A stretch of 64,000 nt of DNA, from assembly GCA_904063045.1 (NCBI GenBank), contig CAJFCJ010000075.1, positions 1-64,000 on the forward strand, given 5' to 3'. Made by a program: the position numbers and the translations under genes. The notes beneath the pieces were generated by a model. That model saw nothing but the letters and a program-made list of their open reading frames with translations, searched no databases and had not been told where the DNA came from. This document shows, piece by piece, positions 21,676-34,100 of the stretch (positions are counted from its first letter, which is position 1; each line of letters begins with the position of its first letter). The stretch comes from Dimorphilus gyrociliatus. Lineage: Eukaryota > Annelida > Polychaeta > Dinophilidae.

Positions 21676-22901
21676 AGAGAGATATTAGTTCCAGTTGTAG
21701 AATCTGTTAATCATGTTAAAAGTACTCCTACTGCTGATCGAAGTTATATATTCCACTGAAATTACTACACTAACAACCACAAAAGGCTATATTGAAAAGT
21801 CGTGTTAGCATCATTTTTTGTCGTTGAACAATTCCAGGCGTCTCTTTTTGATTTAATGCTAAAAGTTTTTTTACAGTATGTTCCACCTACACCAAACACT
21901 TTAACCAGAGTTATTCTTATAAGAAAGTCAATTTAGTACTCGACACAGAAGACTTTGATGAATGCCTTCATAGTTGTAACTCTCAAAGTATTTGCACAAG
22001 CTTTGAATTCAACAAACTGACTGGAAAATGCGTTAAAAATGTATTTGGATCCCAAGGAAAGAGTCTGCAAAAAGCTGAAGGTTTTACCTATTATTCAAAA
22101 ATAATTAATGCAGGTAACATCTTCACAAACGTAACACCAAAAGAATGGTGGATTTCAATTTTTCAATTATCTCCTTTAGATTGTGATAACTGGTTGAAAA
22201 GTGACGGTAAAATAATTGACACTTGTGGATGTGGAATAGAATCTGTGAGTGCTGCTGATGAGGAAAGGTGTAAACAACTTTGTGAACAGAATAGCCAATG
22301 CACAGCTGTAAATTATTTCTCTAGTCAATCAATAAACTGTCATCTTCGGAGGAGTGTCTGTCGATGCATCTTTGTCAGTCTATAGTCAAGGACATATAAT
22401 ACATAGACCGCTTTGTCTGAGTAAGTTCAAATTGATTGTCTATCCTTTTAGACTAAAATTACAAATTGAATTTCCTTTATTTTTTACAGCCATGTTTTAC
22501 TTGTCCATAAGTAATATTTGCCACTCTAACACATCCTCAATTAACCATTATGCCACATCTCTTGGTGATACGAACACTCAATGTGCGGACAACGCTAAAA
22601 GTGTTCCATTATTTTCAAAGATAATATTAACAGCCTCTGACAAGTTTATTAAAAAAACCGAAATTGAAATCGCCATTTTTACGAAGGGAAATAATGAAGA
22701 TTGTGAGAATACCATTGTTTCTCTTAAACAGAAACCACACGAGAAGCTATGCTCGATTACTGAAGTTTTGAGTAATTTGTGTAAATTCTTGTGTTCTGGT
22801 AGCAATTTTGAAACAATTATTATTACTAACTTGACACCAAATATAAAATATTGTGAAATTGAAGTGTCATCTGAAGGTAAACTGGTAAATGTCTGTATTT
22901 A

Positions 22902-22902
<1 letters not shown>

Positions 22903-22933
<31 letters not shown>

Positions 22934-22942
22934 AAGAGAGAG
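22903..22942. repeat. GATA/GA microsatellite
   Basis: GATA units run directly into GA units just past the PAN/fucolectin exon. Confidence 0.85.
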
Positions 22943-23301
22943 GATGGCTATCTCTGTTATTATGGTAATATGAATTCAGCATTGAAATAGAAATAAAAAT
23001 TAAAAGCTTGCAAAAGAAGTACATTGCAGTTTTTGTCTTTTCAGCATTTAATTTATCCTTCGTCGTATCATTCAATTCCCTCGCGTTCACCATTTTTTAG
23101 AATCCTTTCCCTTAGATGATCATTTTCAAATCCAATTATGGACGCGGTCTATTTAGCAATTTGTTACATTCATTTATAATCGATTAATGATATTTAGTTA
23201 TGTAAAGTTTTCAAAATGGCGTCTATCACCACCAGTGACGACATTACTATTCTCTTGATAAGGAATTAAGAGAGAAGAAGGGATAAATGTCGGGTAAGAA
23301 C

Positions 23302-23309
23302 AAAAAAAA
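23302..23309 (-). terminator. Pol III terminator of tRNA-Ile
   Basis: On the minus strand a run of eight T lies four bases past the tRNA discriminator base, the usual RNA polymerase III stop signal. Confidence 0.75.
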
Positions 23310-23313
23310 GTAT

Positions 23314-23387
23314 TGCTCCCACTGGGGGTCGAACCCAGGACATTCGCGTTATTAGCACGACGCTCTAACCAACTGAGCTATGGAAGC
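23314..23387 (-). tRNA. tRNA-Ile (AAT anticodon)
   Basis: 74 nt, with acceptor stem GCTTCCA pairing with TGGGAGC (one T-G pair) and discriminator A. The A-box-like TAGCTCAGTTGG and the B box GGTTCGAACCC are intact. The anticodon loop C-T-AAT-A-A gives anticodon AAT (AAU), isoleucine. No intron. It lies between putative exons of the PAN-domain gene, on the opposite strand. Confidence 0.95.
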
Positions 23388-24199
23388 TTCTATAAAATAA
23401 TATCAATTTAACTAGCAATTCAAAGCAAATCATCAAATATTTTATTATTTTGATAATTAGATAAATTCTCTTGAAATTTTATTCAATGTTAGATCTTGAT
23501 GAACTGAACCACTGTACAAAAATTGAGCCAATCGGCCAAGCAATTCAGGAGCTATGAAGGTTTGAAGTTGACGGTGGTTTGTGTCAAGCTGCCTCTCACT
23601 AACATTCTAAAACCTACATTCTACGTTAATTAGAGGGCAACCTATTCAAGTAACTGGAGGTATAGCAATTAATTAATAACTATGCATAAACAGGTATCAC
23701 AGGAAGAGCTAGATTGGATTCTTTGTTCCTTCCTATGTACAAACCCTGGGATATCTGTACACTTCAAAGTAGTGGCGCTTCTCCAACTGCAAAGTGGAGA
23801 TTGATGATGATTTTGATGATCTGAAAAGTACAAACAACATTAAATTAAGGAATATAACTGACGAGGAAAGAAGTCAAACTTGTATTGATATCAGTAGCAA
23901 TTTTGATTTTAGTCTCAGAATTTCTTCGCCTTCTGTCGATTCCAATTTCAAAAATGTTAGAATATTAATAAAAGGTAAAAATCTGCTGTTATATTGATGT
24001 TAGAGGTGAAATACCAAAATTGTGGTGTTACTGCCTATATTCAAATTGATTTACAAATTGAACCAGTTTTTAATGATCGTCATTACAGCTGCTTGCTGAT
24101 TGGTGGGGTTAATAGTCAGATGTGCCAGTATTCGTGAAATGGCGGAGAAGGCTACTGCCGAGCTGTCTATATTAAAGGTTATGGATCAGATGAAGACAA

Positions 24200-25072
24200 T
24201 ATATCTTCATAGTTTGTACATTAATAGTTTACAAATTAGCATTAATTTTCATCTTTCTTTTTCCTTTTGTCATGCATTCTTTACATATTACATTATCAGC
24301 AATCAATTGACAATAATCTTTAGATATGTCGATCAGTTTATCAGTTGATCCCGAGTTCGGTGACACCACGTAGTTTCCTTGTATCAGTTTTCCTTTTTGA
24401 GATTATTTTAGGCCTGGAATATGTGTTTGTAGAATTGTAGAGTTATTGACATCCAATAAAAATTGATTAACTATCACTGCCATATTCATTTTTTTTTTAC
24501 ATTCATGACTGAATTATTCGTTCAATTGAACAATGACAACTAAATTTTTCATTGCTAACAAGCTAAAAGAGAGAAAGAGAGAGAATGTTAAAAAATTGAA
24601 AAGTTTTTCTAAGCAGCAATTGAACCATACATTCCAGATAGGATGCAAAGTTCTATTTTTCTATGAATCCTCAATTTTATAGTTACTGATGCAACTGTAA
24701 AAATGAGATCATTCCTCATCTGATAGCAGAAATCTACTGACTGATAGGAAAAGTTCTGACATCTTTACCAATTATCTCCATTTTCTCTTCAGCATAAGAA
24801 AGAGTAGCGTGAAATAGAAATTGAGCATTTTCGCATATTTCCGCTGATAAGATAAGTTATTGAAGCAGTATTTTCCAACTTGGTTTTATTGCTTTAAAAG
24901 AGAAAACAATGATGATGACTTTAGTACAAATCTATAAAAAAGACCATCAAGTTACAATTCACAGCAATTTTTAAGTTTATTTACTTTTGCATAACAAATG
25001 TCGTGTTCTATGGGAAAACTTTCATTATGTTCTTCTATAAAAGTCTTTAGCATTCCAATAACAGTTGTATTA
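24200..25072. other. Intergenic, no gene seen
   Basis: AT-rich; a short frame at 24100-24348 overlaps the decayed PAN gene tail. No other supportable element. Confidence 0.4.
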
Positions 25073-25140
25073 TGATTGAAAACGGCTCATTTTTTGGTAT
25101 TTTATCCTAACCTAATCTCCCAATCCCTGTCAAAACTAGC
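25073..25140. repeat. Fragment of the 44113-type interspersed repeat
   Basis: Starts TGATTGAAAACGGC, close to the left terminus of the 44113 element, and continues with the TTTTATCCTAACCTAA core. It is truncated after about 65 bp. Confidence 0.5.
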
Positions 25141-25974
25141 ATGCTAGAAAACTCTTGAAAATCACAATTACAAAGGCACCTAAGGATTAATTATGTTAAT
25201 AGTAAAACAACGTTTTCTCTATATTCCTTTGCTGCTTATTTCTCTTTCTATCTTTTACAGACCATTGTTGGTTTCCAACTTGTCAGACTCTATTTACAGC
25301 TTCTCTACTTTCAGTTTATGTATCGCAGACCATAGCTATTTTAACACTATACCAGTCTAAGACGTATAAAAGCAACTGAAGAGCTACAAGTGCTCTGAAT
25401 ATTTGTGCATTTTTGCTGTCATTCTCTTCCTTGATGGTTTATTTTCATTTGTTTGTTTTATCTACAAACTCGTATTATTGTTTCACTGATCATTTATCTC
25501 TTTTGCGGGTGAGTTTTGTCCAAGGTTTGTATTTTCTTGTAGGAATTCAGTAAAATATATCACAGACGTAGAATCTATAGGAAGAAACCTAATTTAAATG
25601 ATAAAATACTTGTAAATGTTTTGTGTCGAGGATAGATGCTATTGATTCTGATTCTGGATTAAAAGGAAGGATGCTTTTTAAGATTGAACAATATGAAAAC
25701 TTGAGTATATTTGGTGTGAATGAAAATTATATATACAAATTATATTATAAGAGCTAAACTGTGAGCTGTAAGATTCATTTTGATTGGCTTTTCTTTGAAG
25801 GGTGAAGGGTTTGCAATTTTTCAATGGTTTTAAAGTAATTGGTGTAATTGATTAATCATTTTGAATTTTCAAATCGTAATTTGAAATCGGCAACTATATA
25901 ACACAAGTTGACAAAATGTTAATGAAATAAATGAGAAAATTGTTTGCTTGTTTAAATAAATCCGAAGAGACACT

Positions 25975-26780
25975 TACAGTATTTTTTATAAAAAATTTTT
26001 GTATCGTCAGCAATAAAGGCGGTAGGACTACCATCATTCATTTCGTATTTAAGTGAACACTTTGATTTGTTCTTGTAAAGTTCAAATCCTCTATAGACAA
26101 ATATTGATACAATGAAGAAGAGAGAGAGAAAAAACAAACAAGCGCGCAATTTGTGATTATATTACAAATATTCCTACAAATTTCAATATTGAAAGGATAA
26201 TCGTCAATTGATTTTAATTGTAAAATACTCATTAAAGTTGTTGTAAAATTATCCATTTGAAAATAAATATTATCTGTAAAATGTTTTCAAGTTTAAATTG
26301 AGTTCTATGTATTTAGACATACCTTTATGCACTGAAAATACCTTCTAATGTTCTATTTCCAATTGCTATTTCCTTTTCAAAATAACTAACATTAGTGTTA
26401 TTTATAAATGTTGACCCTTGGTCTTTTCTCTTGTTCTTTAAGTTGCATTTTCGATTAAGTATAAAATAATTAAATGACCTTGAAAAATAATAAATCCAAT
26501 ATTTAAATATGTATTACAGCTTTTCAAAAAATCTTACTTGCCTTCATTCGATATATCGCATGCCATCTTACATGCATCGACACCAAAATCATTGTAAATT
26601 ACACTTAGAATATTATGATTTTTCATCTTTACATTCTCCATTTTTAATATGAAAAAGCTTTAAAAGACATTTTTATACTAAATAAAGAAATATAACTGAT
26701 AAAAACTCACTATTATTTTCAGATAAACTTGTTTGTAATACAATGAGAATAATACCAAACAGCAGCATCTTTGCCAACAT
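25975..26780 (-). pseudogene. PAN/apple-domain gene remnant with signal peptide
   Basis: The ATG at 26780 (minus) opens MLAKMLLFGIILIVLQTSLS, a good signal peptide. About 140 bp on, a segment with DACKMACDISNEGK looks like the first cysteines of a PAN domain. Two more segments (CRNICNIITNC near 26180; SKCSLKYEMNDG...YKKYC near 26040) look like its later parts. The exon phases do not fit with any GT-AG choice I could find, so this is either decayed or my exon borders are wrong. It resembles the intact PAN exons at 21.9-22.4 kb. Confidence 0.35.
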
Positions 26781-26799
26781 ACCTGGAATTTTAAATTGC

Positions 26800-28123
26800 A
26801 AATGTACAAATATTACAAAACAACTAACACACACTGTTTTACAACAACAAAAACCAGTGTTCCCTCAGAATTTGCTAGAGAACATGTCCTTCTACCATTT
26901 ACAAATATATGATTAAGGATAGATATAAAAGTGATTATTTAATGATTGAAAAATGCCAATTAAAATTAATTCAAGTTGTCTGCTAAAACCTTGTCTTTAG
27001 ATGTATGTCTATGAGAAAATTTGTAATGCATTAAAATCTTCATCAAATTATTTGGAATGCATTGAACTGAGATGTAATGTCTCACAAGAATGTGGTGGTA
27101 TATAGCAATTATAATGGATTCATAACTTGGAATTTAAACAAAGATTCTCTTCATCATAATAAATTGAAAGGAATTCGCAAAAGACAACAATTTATTCTCA
27201 ATAAAACCTTTATCAATAAGCATTTCTGAATATGAATTTAATGATTTTGAAGAGTTTCTTTTATCTATTATACAAAGAATGGTTGTAAATTTCAAACAGC
27301 TGCTGCCAGGTCAATCAGAATGAAAATCAGCAATGAGACTGAAGAACCAAAACTAGAAGTTGCAAGGCTTATCGAGTTACTACAATTAGGTATAGAAGAT
27401 GATGTTGGCAAAAAACACCAACAGTTCCAACAAGTTCTTGACTACATAACAAGACACTTTAACAAGGCATAGCAAGCATATCAACTTGGCTAATGAATTA
27501 GGAATTGACTCAAGTATGTCAACACATCAACATTTATTTTCATCATGGCTAAAAACTCCAACCAAAATGCTGATTAACATTGCATTTCCAACAATAATTA
27601 TTATTTGAACTTCATTCATATTATGGCTCGCATATAAAAGAAAATGCAGCAAACTTACTAGGAAAAGACTTTGGAAATACTTAGAAAGAAAGCCCAACCA
27701 ACAGCTCCAGGTATACAACAAGAGGAATTACAGATCCCAACATTTTATACTATTTTATAGGAATTATAATGGTGCAACTTTAGAAAGACTTTTATTTCGT
27801 AGAGTTAACTTTAAAAGGAAATGTGTCAAAGTTGTTTTTCTTAACTATTAAAGACTACATAAAGAATTGCGAAATTTTGTAAGCAATTAAGAGCACCAAG
27901 CGATAAATATTTGTTGTCAAAACACCTCACCCTACCCTACCAATACAAAGAATTGCTATGGAATGAATGTATATATTATATACATATTTATCTGAATACA
28001 ATAAAGTCTGTTATTATGGTGTTACAGTAATTATTTACTTATTAAATGAAACTGATGTTGACAAGGTTAAAATAGAAAACTAACAAACAAACAGAGGATT
28101 CAGAAATCAGACATAAAAAAAAA
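26800..28123. other. Intergenic, no gene recognised
   Basis: The plus strand from 27300 to 27830 contains broken open stretches without recognisable motifs, possibly an old repeat. No RNA gene found. Confidence 0.3.
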
Positions 28124-31100
28124 TCATTTTTTGTATGTTTTGCTATCCAACATTTCATTAGTTAAACAAGAAATATTTTGGAGTTTTAATTCAACCAATA
28201 TAACTTTTAGCTGTTCAAGATCTTTGGAAATATCCGACGAAAAGATAAACTCTTCCAAACGATCTATTCTATTATTTAGCTCTAAAAATTTATAGTTAAT
28301 TAGGATGATTGATTGATTGATTGCCTTTTATAAAACAAACCTGTAAATTTATTAACATGTTCACTCTTGAGATTTTCTTTAGCGCCAATATCCTTAGAGA
28401 ACATTTTGCAGATAGATTTCGTGATGTATTCGAACACTTTGTGATCTTCTGCCAACATTGTTGGATCAAGCTTTACAATAGCTAAAAATTCATTTAAAGT
28501 AGTAATAAAGATATTCAATACAAGATAAATCATGATAGATGCGTATGATATAATGTATATTTTGGCGGTAAAACCACCATTTTCAGACAGTATTTCAAAG
28601 TCTAAATGACCAAAAATTGTTATCAACAGTGAATAGCACGTGTATTTAAAACTTTTATAGCTTTCTGTAAATTTTCCAAGGCTAATGTAGCCCCAACAAG
28701 CGTAGCCAATCAGAACAATACAACAGCAAAATCCTAATGATATTAATTCACCACTTGCTTTCTTAATTGAACTTACAAGGACTGATATTGTTCTTGATAT
28801 TTTCAATAAACTTAACACATAGAGTTGGCCAAAAAATCCGCAAAATGCAATAAATATTATAAAGAATTCATTGACAGTAAAAAATAACGATAGGTCAATG
28901 TATTCGTGTCTGAAATTCATAACGTATTCTACAGCTTTCACTCCAATTATTGTCCTCCAGATGTATAATACAACTGCCCAAATGAAGCATACCAACGAAA
29001 GGATTAACAGTAAATTAGGCATCTTTGCGTACTTTTTATAATGATAAATGCTTTGAATGACTAAGGATAGCCATGTTAGAACTGACAAACCTTCAAACAC
29101 AAGTCTAACTAGACCACCGGCTCCTGTATATCTATACAAGTTTAAAGAATCACTTCTAACTGTTGTTATTATGCCGCCAAAAGGTTTGAATTCAAATGAC
29201 CAAACAGCCTGAGAAACTGTTTCCTGATTCAATATAGTTACTTCCAATTGAATGTGACGCGTTTGACGGTCTAGCCAACCGAAATTTTTCAATTCAAATA
29301 TAATATTCAAAGCTTTGTCAGCCATTTGTCCTAATGAAATTAAATAGCCTCTCTCCTGTACTGAGTATAAGAAAGCGCTGTGCGTTGTATTTACATTGAA
29401 ACGATCCCAATTGACAGAAAAATTCCCAGTACTACTAGCAGAATTTGAATAGTATCCAAAACATTTGTAGCTTTTCAATAGTATTTTCATACTTGCAATA
29501 GTTTCGCATTGGTGTTTTTTAACTCTCTTCTGAAAGAGTCTGACTGATGAAAATCTCATATGATTCAATTCAGCCGTATACTTTAAATCGTACGTAGATA
29601 GATTCTTATTATTATAATGGGTTTTTGGATAGAGTTGGGGAATTGCGTTCTTTTCCATCCAATTCCAAAATTGTTCATAGTTCTTTACCACATGGATTTT
29701 TGATATGACATTCGCTATTGATCTATTCTGATAATAAATCATTGGATTACGATTGCTATAGCAGATAAACGTAATAAAGATTAAAAAGATTGCGTGGAGG
29801 AGAATATCTCTTATCATATTAAACATCTTCCCTTCCAATTGTCTCTCTTCCTTTGCCTTATCATATTTGTCTGCCGCCTTCTTTAAAAGTTCTTGAATAT
29901 TCAATTCTGTTATAAAAAAATAAAATTAATGTCGTCTATTATCTAATCTATTCAGTTAATTCAATGTTCTCTTGCCTTTTGGAATGTGAGACAGATTGTT
30001 CGTTTCCAACTTTCTCATGTCTCCAATATCGTTTTCATACTGAGTTAGGGCAGCATCTTTCTTAAACAAAAACGTCAGCAGAAATACAACAAATATTACT
30101 TTGATTGGTTGAACTAAAACGATGCTTTGTAAGAATGATAAAAGGAACGATATCAACCATTGTAGTGATTTCTCCTGTCCCCATTGTATAGAATATAAAA
30201 TTGTAAAAAATGCCGCTACGATTGTCGTTAAAATTGCCACAATCCATCCCAAAGGAACGGTATACTTTTTCCATTTTTTCGAACTAAAGAGTACTGTAAT
30301 CAGAACCAGTCCAGGAAATACAACAACGCTACTCGCCAAACCAACATATAATTCATAGACAGTAAAAGTAACCGGACCGAATGACAATCCAACGTGACCT
30401 TTAGCCTCTCCAGAATTTTTGTAAAACATACAACTGGCAATCATTGACAAAAATAGAGCAACAAAGCAAACTGTTAATCTTTGAAATCTTGTAAATTGAG
30501 ATTTAGATCTTTTCGCTCCAACCGACACCCATAAATGATCATTTGTTAATCTTTGCCTTAAATTTCTCTTAAATAATTCATCTACATTCATTATTTCCTC
30601 GTTTCTTCTCGCAATGAGAACTCTTTCTACTTGACAATCGGCGTGTATAGGCGACAACCATTGATCGCAATCAAAATTATACCAAGCATTTGCAACTTTA
30701 TCAATGATGATTATCCTTGATAAGAACCAAGGATCGTACTCTTTCGCTGAATTGTTATCTTTCTCAAGGGAGACTTTAATACAGATGATTGATCCAATAG
30801 CACTATTTGTTGTCATAATAAATGATCTTACACTTCCCGCGTTAAAGGAGACCACTTCCTGCGAAATTAATATCCTATTTCCGGTAATACTTTGACTCCC
30901 ATAGCATGTTAAAGCCACTTTGGACTTGGTACCACCTTTCCTCTGATTTCCGGTGTAGACGTGTACTTCGTATTCATTTGTATCCTTTTTATAATTGTCC
31001 AATAATGGTAAAGGAGTCCAACGTAGCTTATCTCTTTTATCCAATCTTCTTACTAGTAACGCAAGAGGAATGAACAGAACAAACAACGAACATATTGTTC

Positions 31101-34100
31101 CAAAGACAGCTGCATTATTTGCCAATTTATTTGTAAAGTCGTTGAATATTGTATAAAAATCTATAAGATTTGGCGCCAATTCTAATTCGGCACCCAAACT
31201 CCCAAACAGATTGCTTGTAAATTTTGTTTTCGACGCTGTCGTCTCTTCGTTGACTTTACACGAATCGCTTTCTTGCCAAACATTCCCGTTCCACAATTTA
31301 CACAATGGATAAGACATTTGAATACTATAATTGAGTATTTGCTTTGAGCAGTTGGAACACGAAACAACGGCAAAAACTGTTTGATTTACTTCCGGTCTAA
31401 GCATAATTGTTCTTCTATACTCGTTGCAATCTTCTTCTTGATCAAAATTAAATGAACACGTCTTATTCAAATTTGGTAAGATATATGACGCATTATTCAT
31501 TTCTCTATTTGGTTTTAGATTATAACCAATGAGCACTGAGATTGCATCATCGCTATTTAAATTAAACGTCAGTATTAGAGCGTTCCTTGTCGCATTTAGA
31601 GTATGAATGGCTGACTGATTTGTTGTGTTTACGTATTGAAAACCTTTATAAGGATTCTTCATATTTAAACTAAGAGAGTAATTAGTTTGGGGAATATGGA
31701 TACTTCTCTTCTTTCTTCTCTCTTCAATCTTTAATATTGAATTACAAGGCCGAATTTGGAATTCGGCAATGGATGACGTAACATTCAAAGCAGATTTATC
31801 CCACATATAAGGATTAATACCTGATATTAATAATGTTCTTGTAATACAAGAATGATTGCCATTTTCAAAGGAATTTAATTTTACTGATCCAAATTTTGAC
31901 GTATCGCTATCATTGTATTTAATATTCATTGAAGATATTTTCTCAATAGTGATGCTCATTTTTTCAAATTTAACATTTAAAGCTTGCTCATCCACTCTCT
32001 GTTCTAATAGCAATTCATCACTGACATTATGAATGATCTTGACAACATTTGTCATCACATTTCTCAGTTTGTCATTACTACTATTATTGAAAGTTGTTTT
32101 TGTTAGATTTGTTGCAATTTTCGAATCATCATCATCATCATTTGAGATTATATCGCAAAAGAATAAAGTTGATGATGAATTATTAACATTCATAAGGCTA
32201 ATGATCTCCTCTTTATCTTGTACATCTTCCTTATAACTATCAGCTGCAGTAGTTGTTAGAATGGATGTTTCTAGTAGGCCTAAACAAAAAAGAAAAAGAA
32301 TGAAGAAGAAGAAGAAGAAGAAGAAGAAGAGGATATCTCAATGATTATTCATACTTATTGATATATCCTGTTTGATTCTTTTAGAAAGTTTGTTTCTATT
32401 TAATACAGTATTTAACTTTCCAATATGATTAGCAACATTTATCTATAAAAGTAAAGAAAAAAAAAAGAGATTTTCGTACTAGTTGCAAGAGGTTAATTGA
32501 GTTTGAAGAATTGAACCTGCGAATTGATATCCACTTCCTTTGGTTTGTATACAAGAGTATTTACAAGTCCATTATTCTGTTGAAGCTCGTCAATTGATTT
32601 ATAAGGAATTTTTAAAGTAAAATCAATCATATGTTTTCTTGCCTTAATGAACGATAAAAGAGAACTTTGTTAGACGCTTTTTTACGTATAAATACAATAA
32701 TAATTCCATACTTTCACTCTTCTCATCCTCTTTTTGCAATTATCCTCGTCTTGTTCTATTTTAGAGAAATTATTTACTACTTCTAATGATCTATTAAGAT
32801 TTGCATTGAGAATTGATGATACTGAATAGATTGTCGAAGATACTTGACTAACGTTGCCAGCGTTCAACTGCAATTTTAAATTATCATTCGATACAATATC
32901 CAAGGTCAAGTCTAATAGTTTATTTTCAGGGATAGGAGGCGGTTGGACATGAACATCAAATATATATTCATATTGATCACCAATCGAATCAATTACGCTT
33001 ATGACCGTTTCAGTAATTCCATTTTTTGGATTACCAACTGGCAACATCAAGTGTACAGCTTCCTGATTATATGAAAAGTAGAGTAAGAAACTCTGTTTTC
33101 TTCCCTGAGGTCTTGCCCTATACTCGTATTTTAAACCTGACGAATTTTTTAATTTTTTAAATTCCTGCCAACCTCGACAGCTTATTTCAAAATTGGTTAT
33201 TGACGCAAAACCAGTTCTAGGTTGGCAATTGCAATTACCACCGAACGGTGGTCTATTCATAAGAAATGTTTCATTTACTGATCCATAGTCGTTATTGTTA
33301 ATTTCCATCATTCTTCCTTCAACAATTAAATTATACAGAGTACCAGGAAGAAGAGTACTACCTTTAATTTCAATCTCATCACGTGATGTGTTTCCAGTGG
33401 TTATATCACTAAGATTATTAATGAAAGACCACGATTCATTGGCATTAATCATTATTTTCCAATTATAAATCATTTTCCAATACAAACTTGTGCATTTTGA
33501 CAAACAAGTTACTTTATAAATAATAGAAGAAGAGAGTCTTTTCTTCCAAAAACAATTCTTTTTACATCTGTTTATAGGGCCATATATTAAAAACAACAAC
33601 AACAACAACAATAGTATAATGATAGATATACCTCATTTTAAGTGTTGGTCTTTTGAATGGTTGTAAATAGAACATTTGCTCATAAGTCGCTTCTCTCTTT
33701 TCAATATTCGACAGAATTTTAACGCTAATAATATATGTTGTATTTGGTATCATGTAATAAGTATTTAAAGTCAACTTTCCATTTCCACCATTTTCAATAA
33801 ATCCAGGACCATTTCCAAAGCATCCTCCATTTTCTTGAAATTCATTCAAAGTAGGAGGTACATTTAAAAAATCTACTCCTATATGTTTGTCATTCGTTGG
33901 TAACTTTTCGCCGATTTTCCTACAATACCACTTGAAATAGGTATCCTTCAATTTTTCATTAGGATCATTATCCGGATCGAAACTGAAGAATTCAGCATTA
34001 AATGTCTTATTCGTAAGAAATTCGGCAGTTGTCCAATTGTTATTGTCAATGTTTACAATTAGAGGACTGGGTATTATTTCTAAATAATATTTATAAGTAT

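Larger units (their letters stand above)
21713..24190 (+). pseudogene. Secreted PAN/apple-domain protein with fucolectin-like tail, frameshifted
   Basis: Signal peptide exon 21713-21797 (MLKVLLLLIEVIYSTEI), then a PAN/apple exon 21877-22113 (ECLHSCNSQSICTSFEFN...C). A second PAN exon from about 22180 carries CKQLCEQNSQCTAVNYF. Near 22345 the expected continuation (GGVSVDASLSVYSQ) is one frame off from the reading frame, which otherwise ends at TAG. Exon 22490-22878 encodes a fucolectin-like domain, and 23794-23981 a further piece. Near 24120 CQYS-stop-NGGEGYCRAVYIKG keeps the frame around a TGA. The gene therefore seems decayed, or the assembly carries indels. PAN domains bind protein or sugar; no catalytic domain was seen. 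Confidence 0.55.

Noticed and set aside
22194-22385. Second PAN exon ending at TAG 22385 as a genuine C-terminus
   Set aside because: The PAN pattern goes on in the neighbouring frame and ends in a good GTAAGT donor, so the stop is more likely the result of an indel.
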